Shown here: positions 1 to 7,463 of the stretch, one piece after another
Position numbering within the stretch: position 1 is the first letter of the stretch
Layout: the number at the start of each line of letters is the position of its first letter
Assembly (NCBI RefSeq): GCF_900107755.1
Contig: NZ_FNQR01000018.1
Location: 1 to 64,000 of the forward strand
Length of the DNA stretch: 64,000 nt
From: Thalassobacillus cyri
Lineage (GTDB): Bacteria; Bacillota; Bacilli; Bacillales; Halobacillaceae
Direction of reading: 5' to 3'
Notes under the pieces: generated by a model
Database searches by the model: none
Told to the model about the DNA's origin: nothing
Seen by the model: the letters and a program-made list of their open reading frames with translations, nothing else
Made by a program: the position numbers and the translations under genes

Positions 1-224
1 GCGTTCTCTTTAATTAACTGAATTACCTTCAGTTTAAGGGCTGGAGAATAGTTTGTATAGGGAAACGAAAATGCCTTATTACCATGATATCGGTACAAAG
101 CGACCCAGTAACGAAGAACGGAGTTATCTACTTTCACCTGGTTCTCCAGTTCTCGATAGCTGATGGATTCATTTAAATATCGTTTAATAATGTGTAGTTT
201 TTCTTCTGGGGTATACTGGCTCAT
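1..224 (-). CDS. IS3-type transposase OrfA-like protein, 5' part only
   Basis: The first 74 codons of a protein that runs off the left edge of the window. It starts MSQYTPEEKLHIIKRY and contains a helix-turn-helix of the kind found in OrfA of IS3/IS150-group elements (residues about 8-55, with RYWVALYRYHGNKAF after the second helix). The start is ATG at 224, preceded at good distance by an AGGAGGT ribosome site at 232-238. The reading frame has no stop up to base 1. OrfA normally binds the element ends and is joined to an OrfB integrase by frameshifting; OrfB is not visible here, so activity cannot be judged. Confidence 0.85.
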   Translation of the reverse strand, partial: MSQYTPEEKLHIIKRYLNESISYRELENQVKVDNSVLRYWVALYRYHGNKAFSFPYTNYSPALKLKVIQLIKEN

Positions 225-277
225 AAGAGCACCTCCTATTGTCAGATGAGTGTCCAACAATAGGGGTGCATTGCATC
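1..277 (-). mobile_element. Terminal part of an IS3/IS150-like insertion sequence
   Basis: The OrfA start is followed outward by a short leader ending near 270-277. Read on the minus strand this end gives TGCACCCCTATTGTTGGACA, which resembles the TG-starting termini with a TTGTTGGAC block of IS150-group elements. The exact end and any target duplication cannot be fixed because the other end lies outside the window. DNA just to the right belongs to a partial copy of the repeat family described at 296-378, so the element appears inserted in that repeat. Confidence 0.7.
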
Positions 278-295
278 AATCCCGTAGGACTTTGA

Positions 296-378
296 ATAAG
301 CTTCTTGAATTAACACCGCACGAAGAAAATGCGTAGCATTTTCGAGGAGTCTCGCAATTTCCCGGACCTCCTTGCGTT
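296..378 (-). repeat. Partial copy of interspersed repeat, cut by the IS
   Basis: Bases 303-378 match 56953-57032 closely: both have a block GCACGAAG(G/A)AAATGCGTAGCA, then TTTCGAGGAGTCTCGC, then a CC-rich end. In the 56889 copy this is one half of an inverted-repeat element; here the other half is missing and the insertion sequence begins at about the equivalent loop position. I see no gene in this segment. Confidence 0.65.
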
Positions 379-512
379 TATAAGAGTAACGGAAATATCG
401 ATAGGTATAATCATTCAATCATAGTAACAGCTACAAAGAGGGCTTGTTTCCTGAATCATTGAGCCTTGTCATGCTGTGAATGTGGAAGATTTCATCAAAA
501 AACAGATAGGGT

Positions 513-733
513 GGCGGGGAAACGGTGAGACTCCCGTGGGAGAAGGATCTAGGCAAGACCCCGGAAGACGAAGTCTGAGGAGGCTTGCCAGTTCCCCCAC
601 AGGAAAGCGAACCGTTTCCCAGCCTCCCTTCTCCTGACTCGGCGACCATAACGGAAACAGTTTCTCTCGAAACTGAGTCTTCAATTAAAGGGAGATTTTA
701 TGTAAAATCAACACTAAGATTTAACAGAGCCTA
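513..733 (+). repeat. Interspersed palindromic repeat, short form
   Basis: The core (about 515-624) starts GGGGAAACGGTGAGACTCCC and ends AGGAAAGCGAACCGTTTCCC, an imperfect terminal inverted repeat. It shares GACTCCCGTGGGAGAAGG, AGGCTTGCCAG and CCCCCACAGGAAAG blocks with the copy at 57170 and with the reverse complement of that at 44695. The right flank (640-733, with GAGTCTTCA-TTAAAGGGAG and AACAGAGCCT) is also shared. Short open frames on the minus strand here are explained by the repeat and are not genes. No other gene is seen between the IS and 846. Confidence 0.75.
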
Positions 734-845
734 TGGATAAGAAACCATCCAACCATAAAAATAGGGAAAGTAATGAAAATAATAATCATTCGATTTCTAC
801 CATATTCTATAGCATGATATGATAAAAGGAGGAAGGAGCCGGGCT

Positions 846-2402
846 ATGTTTATTGAGGAAGAATTTTATTTTTGGAAGCTTACCCATGACCTGGTCGTCA
901 ACCAGGGGTTTGACATCCTCCATGTCAATGAAGCAAACAGTGAAGTATGGCTGGAAAAACAAATAAATCGTAAAAACCATATACTAAGGCTTTATCGTAC
1001 TCAATTCGATTGGTCCAACCATGTGAAAAATGATATCGCACGTATCAATCAGCATATTCAAAAGAACAAGCATATGTTTGTCGGGAAGGAACTGAATGTT
1101 CATGCCGTATATATTTCGGAATATAGTCCGGTAGATGACTGGGATGGTTTGGTTCGCCCGCTGAAAGTCAAAGGGAAAAAAGATATTTTTCTAAAGGTTC
1201 ACTATTTAGATCGCGCAGAAAGGGAACAAAAACTGAGCAATCTATACGAGAACTTGGAACTTTTTCCTGTTCCAGCCCTTGATCGGCATTCCGTAACTTT
1301 GTACGATAACATGGAACTAGAGGAACGAGTCGAACACCTTAAAAAAGAGATCTTGTATCAGAGGGACAAAAAGAGAAAAGAGCAAGTGGAGTTGTTTGAG
1401 TATGGTAAACCTTTGATGACCCGACTGCTCTTAGTAATCAATATTGCTTTATTCTTATATATAGAAATGAATGGGCAAAGCACTTCAGTCTTAGATTTGA
1501 TTAATTATGGGGCCAAGTACAATCCAGCGATTATAGAGGGAGAATGGTGGCGGATTGTAACATCAATGTTTATTCATATTGGCATACTCCACCTTTTCAT
1601 GAATATGCTTGCTCTGTATTACTTGGGAATGGCAGTTGAAAAGATCTATGGCACCGGGCGCTTTACCCTAATTTACTTCCTGGCAGGTATTGCTGGTGGA
1701 ATTACCAGCTTTGCCTTGAACCCTCAAGTAGCTGCTGGAGCTTCGGGTGCAATATTTGGTTTATTTGGCGCTTTATTATTTTTCGGGGTCAAGCATAGAC
1801 AAATATTTTTCCGTACGATGGGACGCAATTTACTGTTTATCATAGGCTTGAATGTGGTGTTGGGATTGTCTGTACCACAAATTGATAATGGCGCCCATAT
1901 GGGGGGATTGGTAGGAGGTTTCATTGCCAGCGTTATCGTCAACATGCCTAAAAATCGTCAGTTTGTATGGCAAAGCTTAGCGGCGTTTTTGTACATTACA
2001 AGTGTGTCTGCTTTAGCAGTTTTTGGTTATTATCAAGTAGATAATCAACAGCATACAGCTGTAGATGTCGAGATGTCTACCTCAATGCTTGAGGATAAAC
2101 GTTATGAAGAAACGATTACTTATACGAGCCAAGCCTTGGACAAAGAGGGCGATTATGATGCTTATTTACTTTTTAATCGCGCAGTAGCTTATTTTGAAAC
2201 CAGACAAATTGATAAGGCACAAACTGATTTAGAAAAAGTGGTTGAGATGGATCCTAAGATGGCAGAAGCTCATTATAATCTCGCATTGATTTATCAAAAC
2301 AAGGGAGAAAAAGAAAAAGCGATAACGCACGCCAAACAAGCGAGAGAGCTACGCCCTTCTAATGATGATTTTAAAAAATTCTATGCTCAGTTAATGGAAT
2401 AA
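846..2402 (+). CDS. yqgP: Rhomboid-family intramembrane serine protease with TPR tail (YqgP/GluP)
   Basis: A 518-residue membrane protein. An N-terminal soluble region (about 1-185) precedes a six- or seven-helix rhomboid core with the catalytic serine in GASG (Ser about 300) and histidine in GAHMGG (His about 351). Tetratricopeptide-like repeats follow at about 415-510. Length and layout agree with B. subtilis YqgP (about 507 residues), which cleaves membrane substrates including a magnesium transporter. The start is placed at ATG 846, 12 bases after AAAGGAGGA at 824-832; an upstream ATG at 819 has no ribosome site. Its 3' end overlaps the convergent gene by 16 bases. Confidence 0.92.
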   Translation: MFIEEEFYFWKLTHDLVVNQGFDILHVNEANSEVWLEKQINRKNHILRLYRTQFDWSNHVKNDIARINQHIQKNKHMFVGKELNVHAVYISEYSPVDDWDGLVRPLKVKGKKDIFLKVHYLDRAEREQKLSNLYENLELFPVPALDRHSVTLYDNMELEERVEHLKKEILYQRDKKRKEQVELFEYGKPLMTRLLLVINIALFLYIEMNGQSTSVLDLINYGAKYNPAIIEGEWWRIVTSMFIHIGILHLFMNMLALYYLGMAVEKIYGTGRFTLIYFLAGIAGGITSFALNPQVAAGASGAIFGLFGALLFFGVKHRQIFFRTMGRNLLFIIGLNVVLGLSVPQIDNGAHMGGLVGGFIASVIVNMPKNRQFVWQSLAAFLYITSVSALAVFGYYQVDNQQHTAVDVEMSTSMLEDKRYEETITYTSQALDKEGDYDAYLLFNRAVAYFETRQIDKAQTDLEKVVEMDPKMAEAHYNLALIYQNKGEKEKAITHAKQARELRPSNDDFKKFYAQLME

Positions 2403-3262
2403 TACTGAATCAGTTGCTCTTTTTTACCTTGATCATCTTCAAACAGGACGAGAAGGTGATCCGCATTCTTGGAAAAAAGGATTAAAGGAATGTAACTTTG
2501 AATAGGATGTCCTGTTGATTTATTATCTGCAATCCCTAGCACATAATTTTTATATAAGCCTTCCCAAAGCTGACCAAGAATGCGTGTTGAATCCTTTTGT
2601 GAGACCCCAGGGATGGGCTTATCTTCATACTGGTACAGATCTGTCAGTGGGACAGCAATGTACTTTTCTTGAGGAATATTGAAGTGAGCGATAAGTTCGT
2701 CCCATTGGTAGTCCAGTTGCTGCTGGATGGAGTGGTTGATCGTTTTCTCCCATTCTCTATGCTCAGCAGTTTTTGCAGTATGGAAGGATTCTAATGGTGT
2801 ATGGGGGGAATCGACTACATAAAGTTGATCATAGGAAAGGGTCTGGATACTTTTTATTACATCCTCCGGGTAATGAATTTCACCATGATGAAAGGTGATA
2901 GCCTGATACAAGCTGGTATCTTCCCCATGAAGAACAGACGACTGTTCGATTTGCTGGCCATTTTCCCGCCATTTATTCAAAATACCTTTCAATTGACCAT
3001 CGACATAGAGAAGTGAGAGATCCTGTCTTAGATACATTTGCTCGTTACTGTCAGAAATACTTTTCCATTCCACTTCGTATTCGTCGGCATCGGTTTCGGA
3101 CTCAAAGCTTAATTGGGTTTTTGCTTGATCAAACTTTTTCGTTTCATCAATTGGAAAATACTTGATTACACTCTCTGTGGTGGGCTGGAAAGGTTGGAAT
3201 ACAGCTATCACGACTATAACTATCGCTAATACCATCAAAATAGACCATACATATTTCTTCAT
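2387..3262 (-). CDS. Membrane-anchored hypothetical protein
   Basis: I do not recognise a family. The 291-residue product starts MKKYVWSILMVLAIVIVVIA, a single uncleaved signal-anchor (residues about 4-22), and continues as a soluble extracytoplasmic domain rich in Asp, Glu and Gln. The start at 3262 follows an AAAAAGGGGA site; upstream in-frame codons have no such site. It converges on yqgP with a 16-base overlap of the 3' ends and diverges from the M42 peptidase. B. subtilis has no obvious counterpart at this spot. A lipoprotein cysteine box is absent. Confidence 0.75.
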   Translation of the reverse strand: MKKYVWSILMVLAIVIVVIAVFQPFQPTTESVIKYFPIDETKKFDQAKTQLSFESETDADEYEVEWKSISDSNEQMYLRQDLSLLYVDGQLKGILNKWRENGQQIEQSSVLHGEDTSLYQAITFHHGEIHYPEDVIKSIQTLSYDQLYVVDSPHTPLESFHTAKTAEHREWEKTINHSIQQQLDYQWDELIAHFNIPQEKYIAVPLTDLYQYEDKPIPGVSQKDSTRILGQLWEGLYKNYVLGIADNKSTGHPIQSYIPLILFSKNADHLLVLFEDDQGKKEQLIQYYSIN

Positions 3263-3347
3263 GTGCTCGTCCCCTTTTTGATCAGACACCTTATTAAATG
3301 TTATATGAGAGAAATAAACTTTTATGATAATGAACGGAGGAGTAAAT

Positions 3348-4394
3348 ATGCAAAAAAATATCAATCATATGGTGAATTACTTAGAGGAATTAGTTACCAT
3401 TCCAAGTCCTTCAGGTAACACGGAAGAAATCATGCGCTTTTGTGAAAACTTACTAAAAATGCAAAAAGTAGAAATTAAAACAACAAATAAAGGTGCTTTA
3501 TTTGCTACTGTAAGAGGAAACGATGATCAAAAACATCGTGTGTTGACAGCGCATTTAGATACATTGGGAGCAATGGTGAAAGAAATAAAGTCAGATGGCA
3601 AGCTCCGCTTATCTATGATCGGAGGTTTCAAATGGAATAGCGTGGAGGGAGAGTACTGTACTATACATACGATGGACGACTCCGCCTATCCAGGAACAAT
3701 ATTGATGCATCAAGCATCCGTGCATGTTTATCAGGATGCCGGAAAAGCGAAACGTGATGAACAAAACATCGTGGTTCGAATTGATGAACAAGTGAATAGT
3801 AAAGAGGATGTCCAGGCATTAGGAATACAGGTAGGTGATTTTGTCTCATTTGACCCTCGTTATCAGTATTCAGATAGTGGATATATTAAATCCCGTCATT
3901 TGGATGATAAGGCAAGCGCTGCTGTGTTATTACACATGATCGAAGAAATATCAGCCAATGAATTGGAATTACCATATACTACCCATTTCTTCTTTTCTAA
4001 TAATGAAGAAATCGGTTATGGGGCCAATGCAAGTATTCCTGATAGGACAGTAGAATACATTGCTGTAGATATGGGCGCAATTGGGGATGGACAGACATCT
4101 ACTGAGCATGATGTTTCGATTTGCGCCAAAGATTCGAGTGGTCCTTATCACCTCGGTCTGAAGAATCAATTGGTACGCCTTGCAGACAAGAATGATATTC
4201 CATACCAAATTGATATCTATCCCTACTACGGATCAGATGCTTCAGCAGCCATTCGTGCAGGATATGATATTAAACACGGGCTTGTAGGGCCTGGGATTGA
4301 TGCTTCCCATTCCTTTGAAAGAACCCATACAGATTCATTGTGGCATACGTATCAATTATTAATGCAATATGTACAGGCCCCGATGATCGATTGA
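3348..4394 (+). CDS. M42-family metallopeptidase (glutamyl/cellulase-type aminopeptidase)
   Basis: A 348-residue cytoplasmic enzyme of peptidase family M42, which trims N-terminal residues from peptides as large dodecameric complexes using two metal ions. Visible metal-site motifs are AHLDT (His69, Asp71), RHLDDKAS in the middle, NNEEIGYG (the catalytic and ligand glutamates), AVDMGAIG and a C-terminal SHSFERTH. The start is ATG 3348, after CGGAGGAG at 3335-3342; two earlier in-frame ATGs lie upstream of this site. It stands alone, divergent from the membrane-anchored unknown. Confidence 0.9.
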   Translation: MQKNINHMVNYLEELVTIPSPSGNTEEIMRFCENLLKMQKVEIKTTNKGALFATVRGNDDQKHRVLTAHLDTLGAMVKEIKSDGKLRLSMIGGFKWNSVEGEYCTIHTMDDSAYPGTILMHQASVHVYQDAGKAKRDEQNIVVRIDEQVNSKEDVQALGIQVGDFVSFDPRYQYSDSGYIKSRHLDDKASAAVLLHMIEEISANELELPYTTHFFFSNNEEIGYGANASIPDRTVEYIAVDMGAIGDGQTSTEHDVSICAKDSSGPYHLGLKNQLVRLADKNDIPYQIDIYPYYGSDASAAIRAGYDIKHGLVGPGIDASHSFERTHTDSLWHTYQLLMQYVQAPMID

Positions 4395-4454
4395 TGCATT
4401 AATCTTCATTGACAGTACAAACTAATACCAACTGCTGTTGATGAGGGTGAGTAT

Positions 4455-5909
4455 ATGAAAGAGAAACAGAAATTATATTCTGACTACCAGAAAAATATAG
4501 ATTATCTGCATGAGCAGCTAGGTGTAGATAAAAGCTTTGATGTCATACAATTAGATTTGCATTATGCAGGACGAAAAATGAGTTTGTTCATGATTGATGG
4601 GTTTGTAAAAGATGATATTCTTCATTACCTAATGGAGTTTCTTGCTTATTTGGAGCCGGAACATTTAGAGCCGGATCCGCTCGAACAGTTACTGAAACGC
4701 AGCATTCCTTACGTTGAATTAGACCAAACGGATGATTTAAATGATACAGTAGATAAAGTCCTGGCTGGACCGACAGCATTAGTTGTTGAGGGATTAGATA
4801 CTGTCATTTTGATTGACGCTCGTACATACCCGGTACGAGGACCTGAGGAACCTGATTTGGAACGTGTTACAAGGGGATCAAGGGATGGATTTGTTGAAAC
4901 AATTGTATTCAACACAGCTCTTACGAGAAGACGTGTTAGAGACAGAACTTTACGAATGGAATATATGCAAATTGGCCGTCGCTCTCAAACTGACATTTGT
5001 GTCTGTTATATAGAAGATATAGCAGATGACAAAAGAGTGGAACATGTGAAAAGTATCCTTGAAAAAATTGATACCGATGCTCTTCCAATGGCAGAAAAGA
5101 CGGTGGAAGAGTTTTTAAGTGGGGAACATTGGAATCCCTACCCGAAGATAAGGTATACAGAAAGACCGGATACAGCAGCGGCTCATTTATATGAAGGCCA
5201 TGTGCTGATTATGATTGATGGGTCGCCAAGTGTGATGATTACACCTGCAACCTATTGGCATCATTTACAGCATGCAGAAGAATATCGCCAAAAACCGATG
5301 GTTGGTGCGTATTTACGCTTTGTCCGCTTCTTTGCTATCTTTGCTTCAATTTTCATTCTACCGTTGTATTACTTATTCTCGGTAAACCAGGAGTTGCTAC
5401 CGGAAGCCTGGAGTTTTATCGGTCCTGCTGAGGCAGCTGCCATTCCTTTGATTGCTCAGTTTTTATTAGCTGAAATTGGAATTGATATGTTGAAAATGGC
5501 AGCCATTCATACACCTTCCTCCCTTGCTACAGCTCTTGGGTTGGTCGCTGCGATTTTAATTGGGCAAGTTGCGGTAGAGGTAGGTTTGTTTTCAAATGAA
5601 GTTGTTCTTTATTTATCAATAGCAGCAATCGGAACATTTACGACTCCAAGCTACGAATTAAGCCTGGCCAATCGGCTGGTAAGAATATTTTTATTGATAG
5701 TAACCGCCATATTTGGCTTGGGAGGCTACGTCATAGGTATAACATTATGGATGTTGAATCTTGTCCGGATGAAGACATTCCACACACCATATTTCTGGCC
5801 GTTACTGCCATTTAATGCCAAAGCGATGAGAGATGTTTTGGTTCGCTCACCGATGCCATTAAAGAATAGGCGGCCAGCCTTTTTGCACCCGAAAGATCCA
5901 GACAGATAA
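4455..5909 (+). CDS. GerA-family spore germination protein, SpoVAF-like
   Basis: A 484-residue protein with the GerA architecture: a hydrophilic N-terminal half (about 1-285) containing the strongly conserved VTRGSRDGFVETIVFNTALTRRRVRD segment split around residues 133-160, then five or six membrane helices (about 290-440) and a short basic tail ending PAFLHPKD. The wording of the conserved blocks is closest to SpoVAF, the GerA paralogue of the spoVA operon, but no spoVA genes are adjacent. It would sit in the spore inner membrane and help respond to germinants. A strong terminator overlaps the stop codon. The subgroup assignment is less certain than the family. Confidence 0.85.
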   Translation: MKEKQKLYSDYQKNIDYLHEQLGVDKSFDVIQLDLHYAGRKMSLFMIDGFVKDDILHYLMEFLAYLEPEHLEPDPLEQLLKRSIPYVELDQTDDLNDTVDKVLAGPTALVVEGLDTVILIDARTYPVRGPEEPDLERVTRGSRDGFVETIVFNTALTRRRVRDRTLRMEYMQIGRRSQTDICVCYIEDIADDKRVEHVKSILEKIDTDALPMAEKTVEEFLSGEHWNPYPKIRYTERPDTAAAHLYEGHVLIMIDGSPSVMITPATYWHHLQHAEEYRQKPMVGAYLRFVRFFAIFASIFILPLYYLFSVNQELLPEAWSFIGPAEAAAIPLIAQFLLAEIGIDMLKMAAIHTPSSLATALGLVAAILIGQVAVEVGLFSNEVVLYLSIAAIGTFTTPSYELSLANRLVRIFLLIVTAIFGLGGYVIGITLWMLNLVRMKTFHTPYFWPLLPFNAKAMRDVLVRSPMPLKNRRPAFLHPKDPDR

Positions 5910-5928
5910 AGTGGTCTGGATCTTTTCA
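5892..5928 (+). terminator. Intrinsic terminator after the germination gene
   Basis: A 12-base stem AAAGATCCAGAC / GTCTGGATCTTT closes a loop that contains the stop codon, followed by a T run. Confidence 0.85.
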
Positions 5929-5984
5929 TTTTCCTTTATATCAATTATTCAGGCTAATTGATATAATATATACAGGTGATGATA

Positions 5985-6182
5985 ATGAGAACAATTTATG
6001 ATATTCAACAATTATTGAAAAAGTTCGGAACGTTCATATACATAGGGAACCGGTTGGCTGATTTGGAGCTGATGGAGGAAGAAATTAAACAATTGCACCA
6101 GGCCCAGTGTATATCAAATGAAGATTACCAAATGGCAATATTATTATTAAGAAGCGAAGCTGCCCGTGAACGGGATCGATAA
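5985..6182 (+). CDS. yqgQ: YqgQ family protein (DUF910)
   Basis: A 65-residue small soluble protein starting MRTIYDIQQLLKKFG, which lines up with B. subtilis YqgQ (MNTFYDVQQLLKTYG). The family forms a small helical bundle suggested to bind nucleic acid; its role is not established. ATG 5985 follows AGGTGA at 5974-5979; GTG 5976 and ATG 5979 are in frame but overlap that site. It lies 15 bases upstream of glcK, the conserved arrangement, and a TATAAT at 5962 may be its promoter. Confidence 0.88.
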   Translation: MRTIYDIQQLLKKFGTFIYIGNRLADLELMEEEIKQLHQAQCISNEDYQMAILLLRSEAARERDR

Positions 6183-6197
6183 AAGGGAGAGACATAT

Positions 6198-7160
6198 ATG
6201 CAAAAATATTACATAGGAGCAGATATTGGCGGCACGACTATCAAAATGGCTGTTATAACAGAAGACGGCAGTATCGTGGAAAAGTGGGAAATATCTACGA
6301 ATCATAAGGACGAGGGAAATCATATCCCAGAAGATATTCAATCTTCTTTAAAGTCAAAATTGGTTGAGCTCGGTATTCAAAAGGAGCAGGTATTAGGAAT
6401 AGGAGCCGGGGCACCAGGCTTTGTAAATGCAGATAGTGGATTTGTATACCAAACAGTGAATATAGGTTGGAGAAACTTTGAGTTAGGAAGTATTCTTAAT
6501 GAAAAAACAGAGTTTCCTGTATTTGTCGATAATGATGCAAATCTGGCAGCATTGGGAGAAAAGTGGAAGGGTTCTGGAGAAAATTCCAATGACCTGATCG
6601 CCGTGACGTTAGGCACAGGAGTAGGTGGAGGCATCATCGCTAATGGAGAAGTTATCAATGGAGTCAATGGTACCGGAGGAGAAATTGGCCATATCACGGT
6701 TATCCCTGAAGGTGGGGCGGCATGTAACTGTGGAAAGACAGGTTGCTTAGAGACTATTGCTTCTGCTACTGGTATCGTTCGATTAGCAGAGGAAGCCATA
6801 TCGAAAAACCCGGAAACATCACTCGTAGAATTGTCCTCAAATGGTTTAACAGCAAAAGACGTATTTCAAGCTGCGAGTGCAGGGGATAAGCAGGCTCGGG
6901 AAGTCCTTGATTATGTCACTGATGTACTAGGGATGACGATTGCAAACCTGGCGATAGCCTGCAATCCTTCTAAAATTGTTATTGGCGGGGGTGTATCAAA
7001 AGCTGGCGAAGATTTATTGATTCCTTTGAGAAAAGCTTTTGATCAATACGCTTTACCACGCACGAGTGAGGCATGTGAATTCGTTATAGCGGAATTAGGA
7101 AATGATGCTGGGGTGCTTGGTGGAGCTTTCTTAGTAAAACAGAATCTTGGATTAGAATAG
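6198..7160 (+). CDS. glcK: ROK-family glucokinase
   Basis: A 320-residue cytoplasmic enzyme that phosphorylates glucose with ATP. The N-terminal phosphate-binding motif ADIGGTT is at residues 8-14, the sugar-binding region has DNDANLAALGE and GTGVGGGI, and the ROK zinc motif CNCGKTGCLE is at about 176-185. Length and neighbour yqgQ match B. subtilis GlcK. A good GGGAGAG site precedes ATG 6198. It probably phosphorylates glucose released inside the cell from disaccharides that enter independently of the phosphotransferase system. A terminator follows directly, so yqgQ-glcK form a two-gene unit. Confidence 0.95.
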   Translation: MQKYYIGADIGGTTIKMAVITEDGSIVEKWEISTNHKDEGNHIPEDIQSSLKSKLVELGIQKEQVLGIGAGAPGFVNADSGFVYQTVNIGWRNFELGSILNEKTEFPVFVDNDANLAALGEKWKGSGENSNDLIAVTLGTGVGGGIIANGEVINGVNGTGGEIGHITVIPEGGAACNCGKTGCLETIASATGIVRLAEEAISKNPETSLVELSSNGLTAKDVFQAASAGDKQAREVLDYVTDVLGMTIANLAIACNPSKIVIGGGVSKAGEDLLIPLRKAFDQYALPRTSEACEFVIAELGNDAGVLGGAFLVKQNLGLE

Positions 7161-7161
7161 G

Positions 7162-7193
7162 AAAAGGACTGCGAAAGGCAGTCCTTTTTTTAA
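7162..7193 (+). terminator. Terminator after glcK
   Basis: Stem GGACTGC / GCAGTCC with a five-base loop, preceded by A's and followed by six or more T's. Confidence 0.9.
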
Positions 7194-7322
7194 TCACACT
7201 CCCAGATAATACAAATTGCCTTTCTCAAAGGTATCACTTATAATTTTCTATTAGCCGGAAATGAGTCCAGATGCTACAAATCGGGATGTAAAGCATTTGT
7301 AAATGAATAGTAAAAAAATAAA

Positions 7323-7349
7323 TGAAACTTTTCTGGTACAATAGTCGTC
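7323..7349 (+). promoter_or_regulatory. Candidate ECF-sigma (SigM/SigX-type) promoter for LTA synthase
   Basis: TGAAAC followed by a T-rich stretch, a 17-base spacer, then CGTC, the classic pattern of Bacillus extracytoplasmic-function sigma promoters. It lies about 115 bases upstream of the lipoteichoic acid synthase start. A TACAAT inside the spacer could instead act as a SigA minus-10. Apart from this and the glcK terminator I see nothing in the 300-base gap. Confidence 0.5.
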
Positions 7350-7463
7350 ATATTAGAAGATAGGTTTAATATTAATGATAAATGGATATTGTTAAATACA
7401 GGTGTGTCTCATGTTAAAAATAAGTGAAACATGAATACCCTGGAAGTTAAGGAGGATATAGAC

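Noticed and set aside
6377-6799. A 140-codon frame antisense to glcK
   Set aside because: It is fully inside glcK, with a proline/serine-rich shadow composition.
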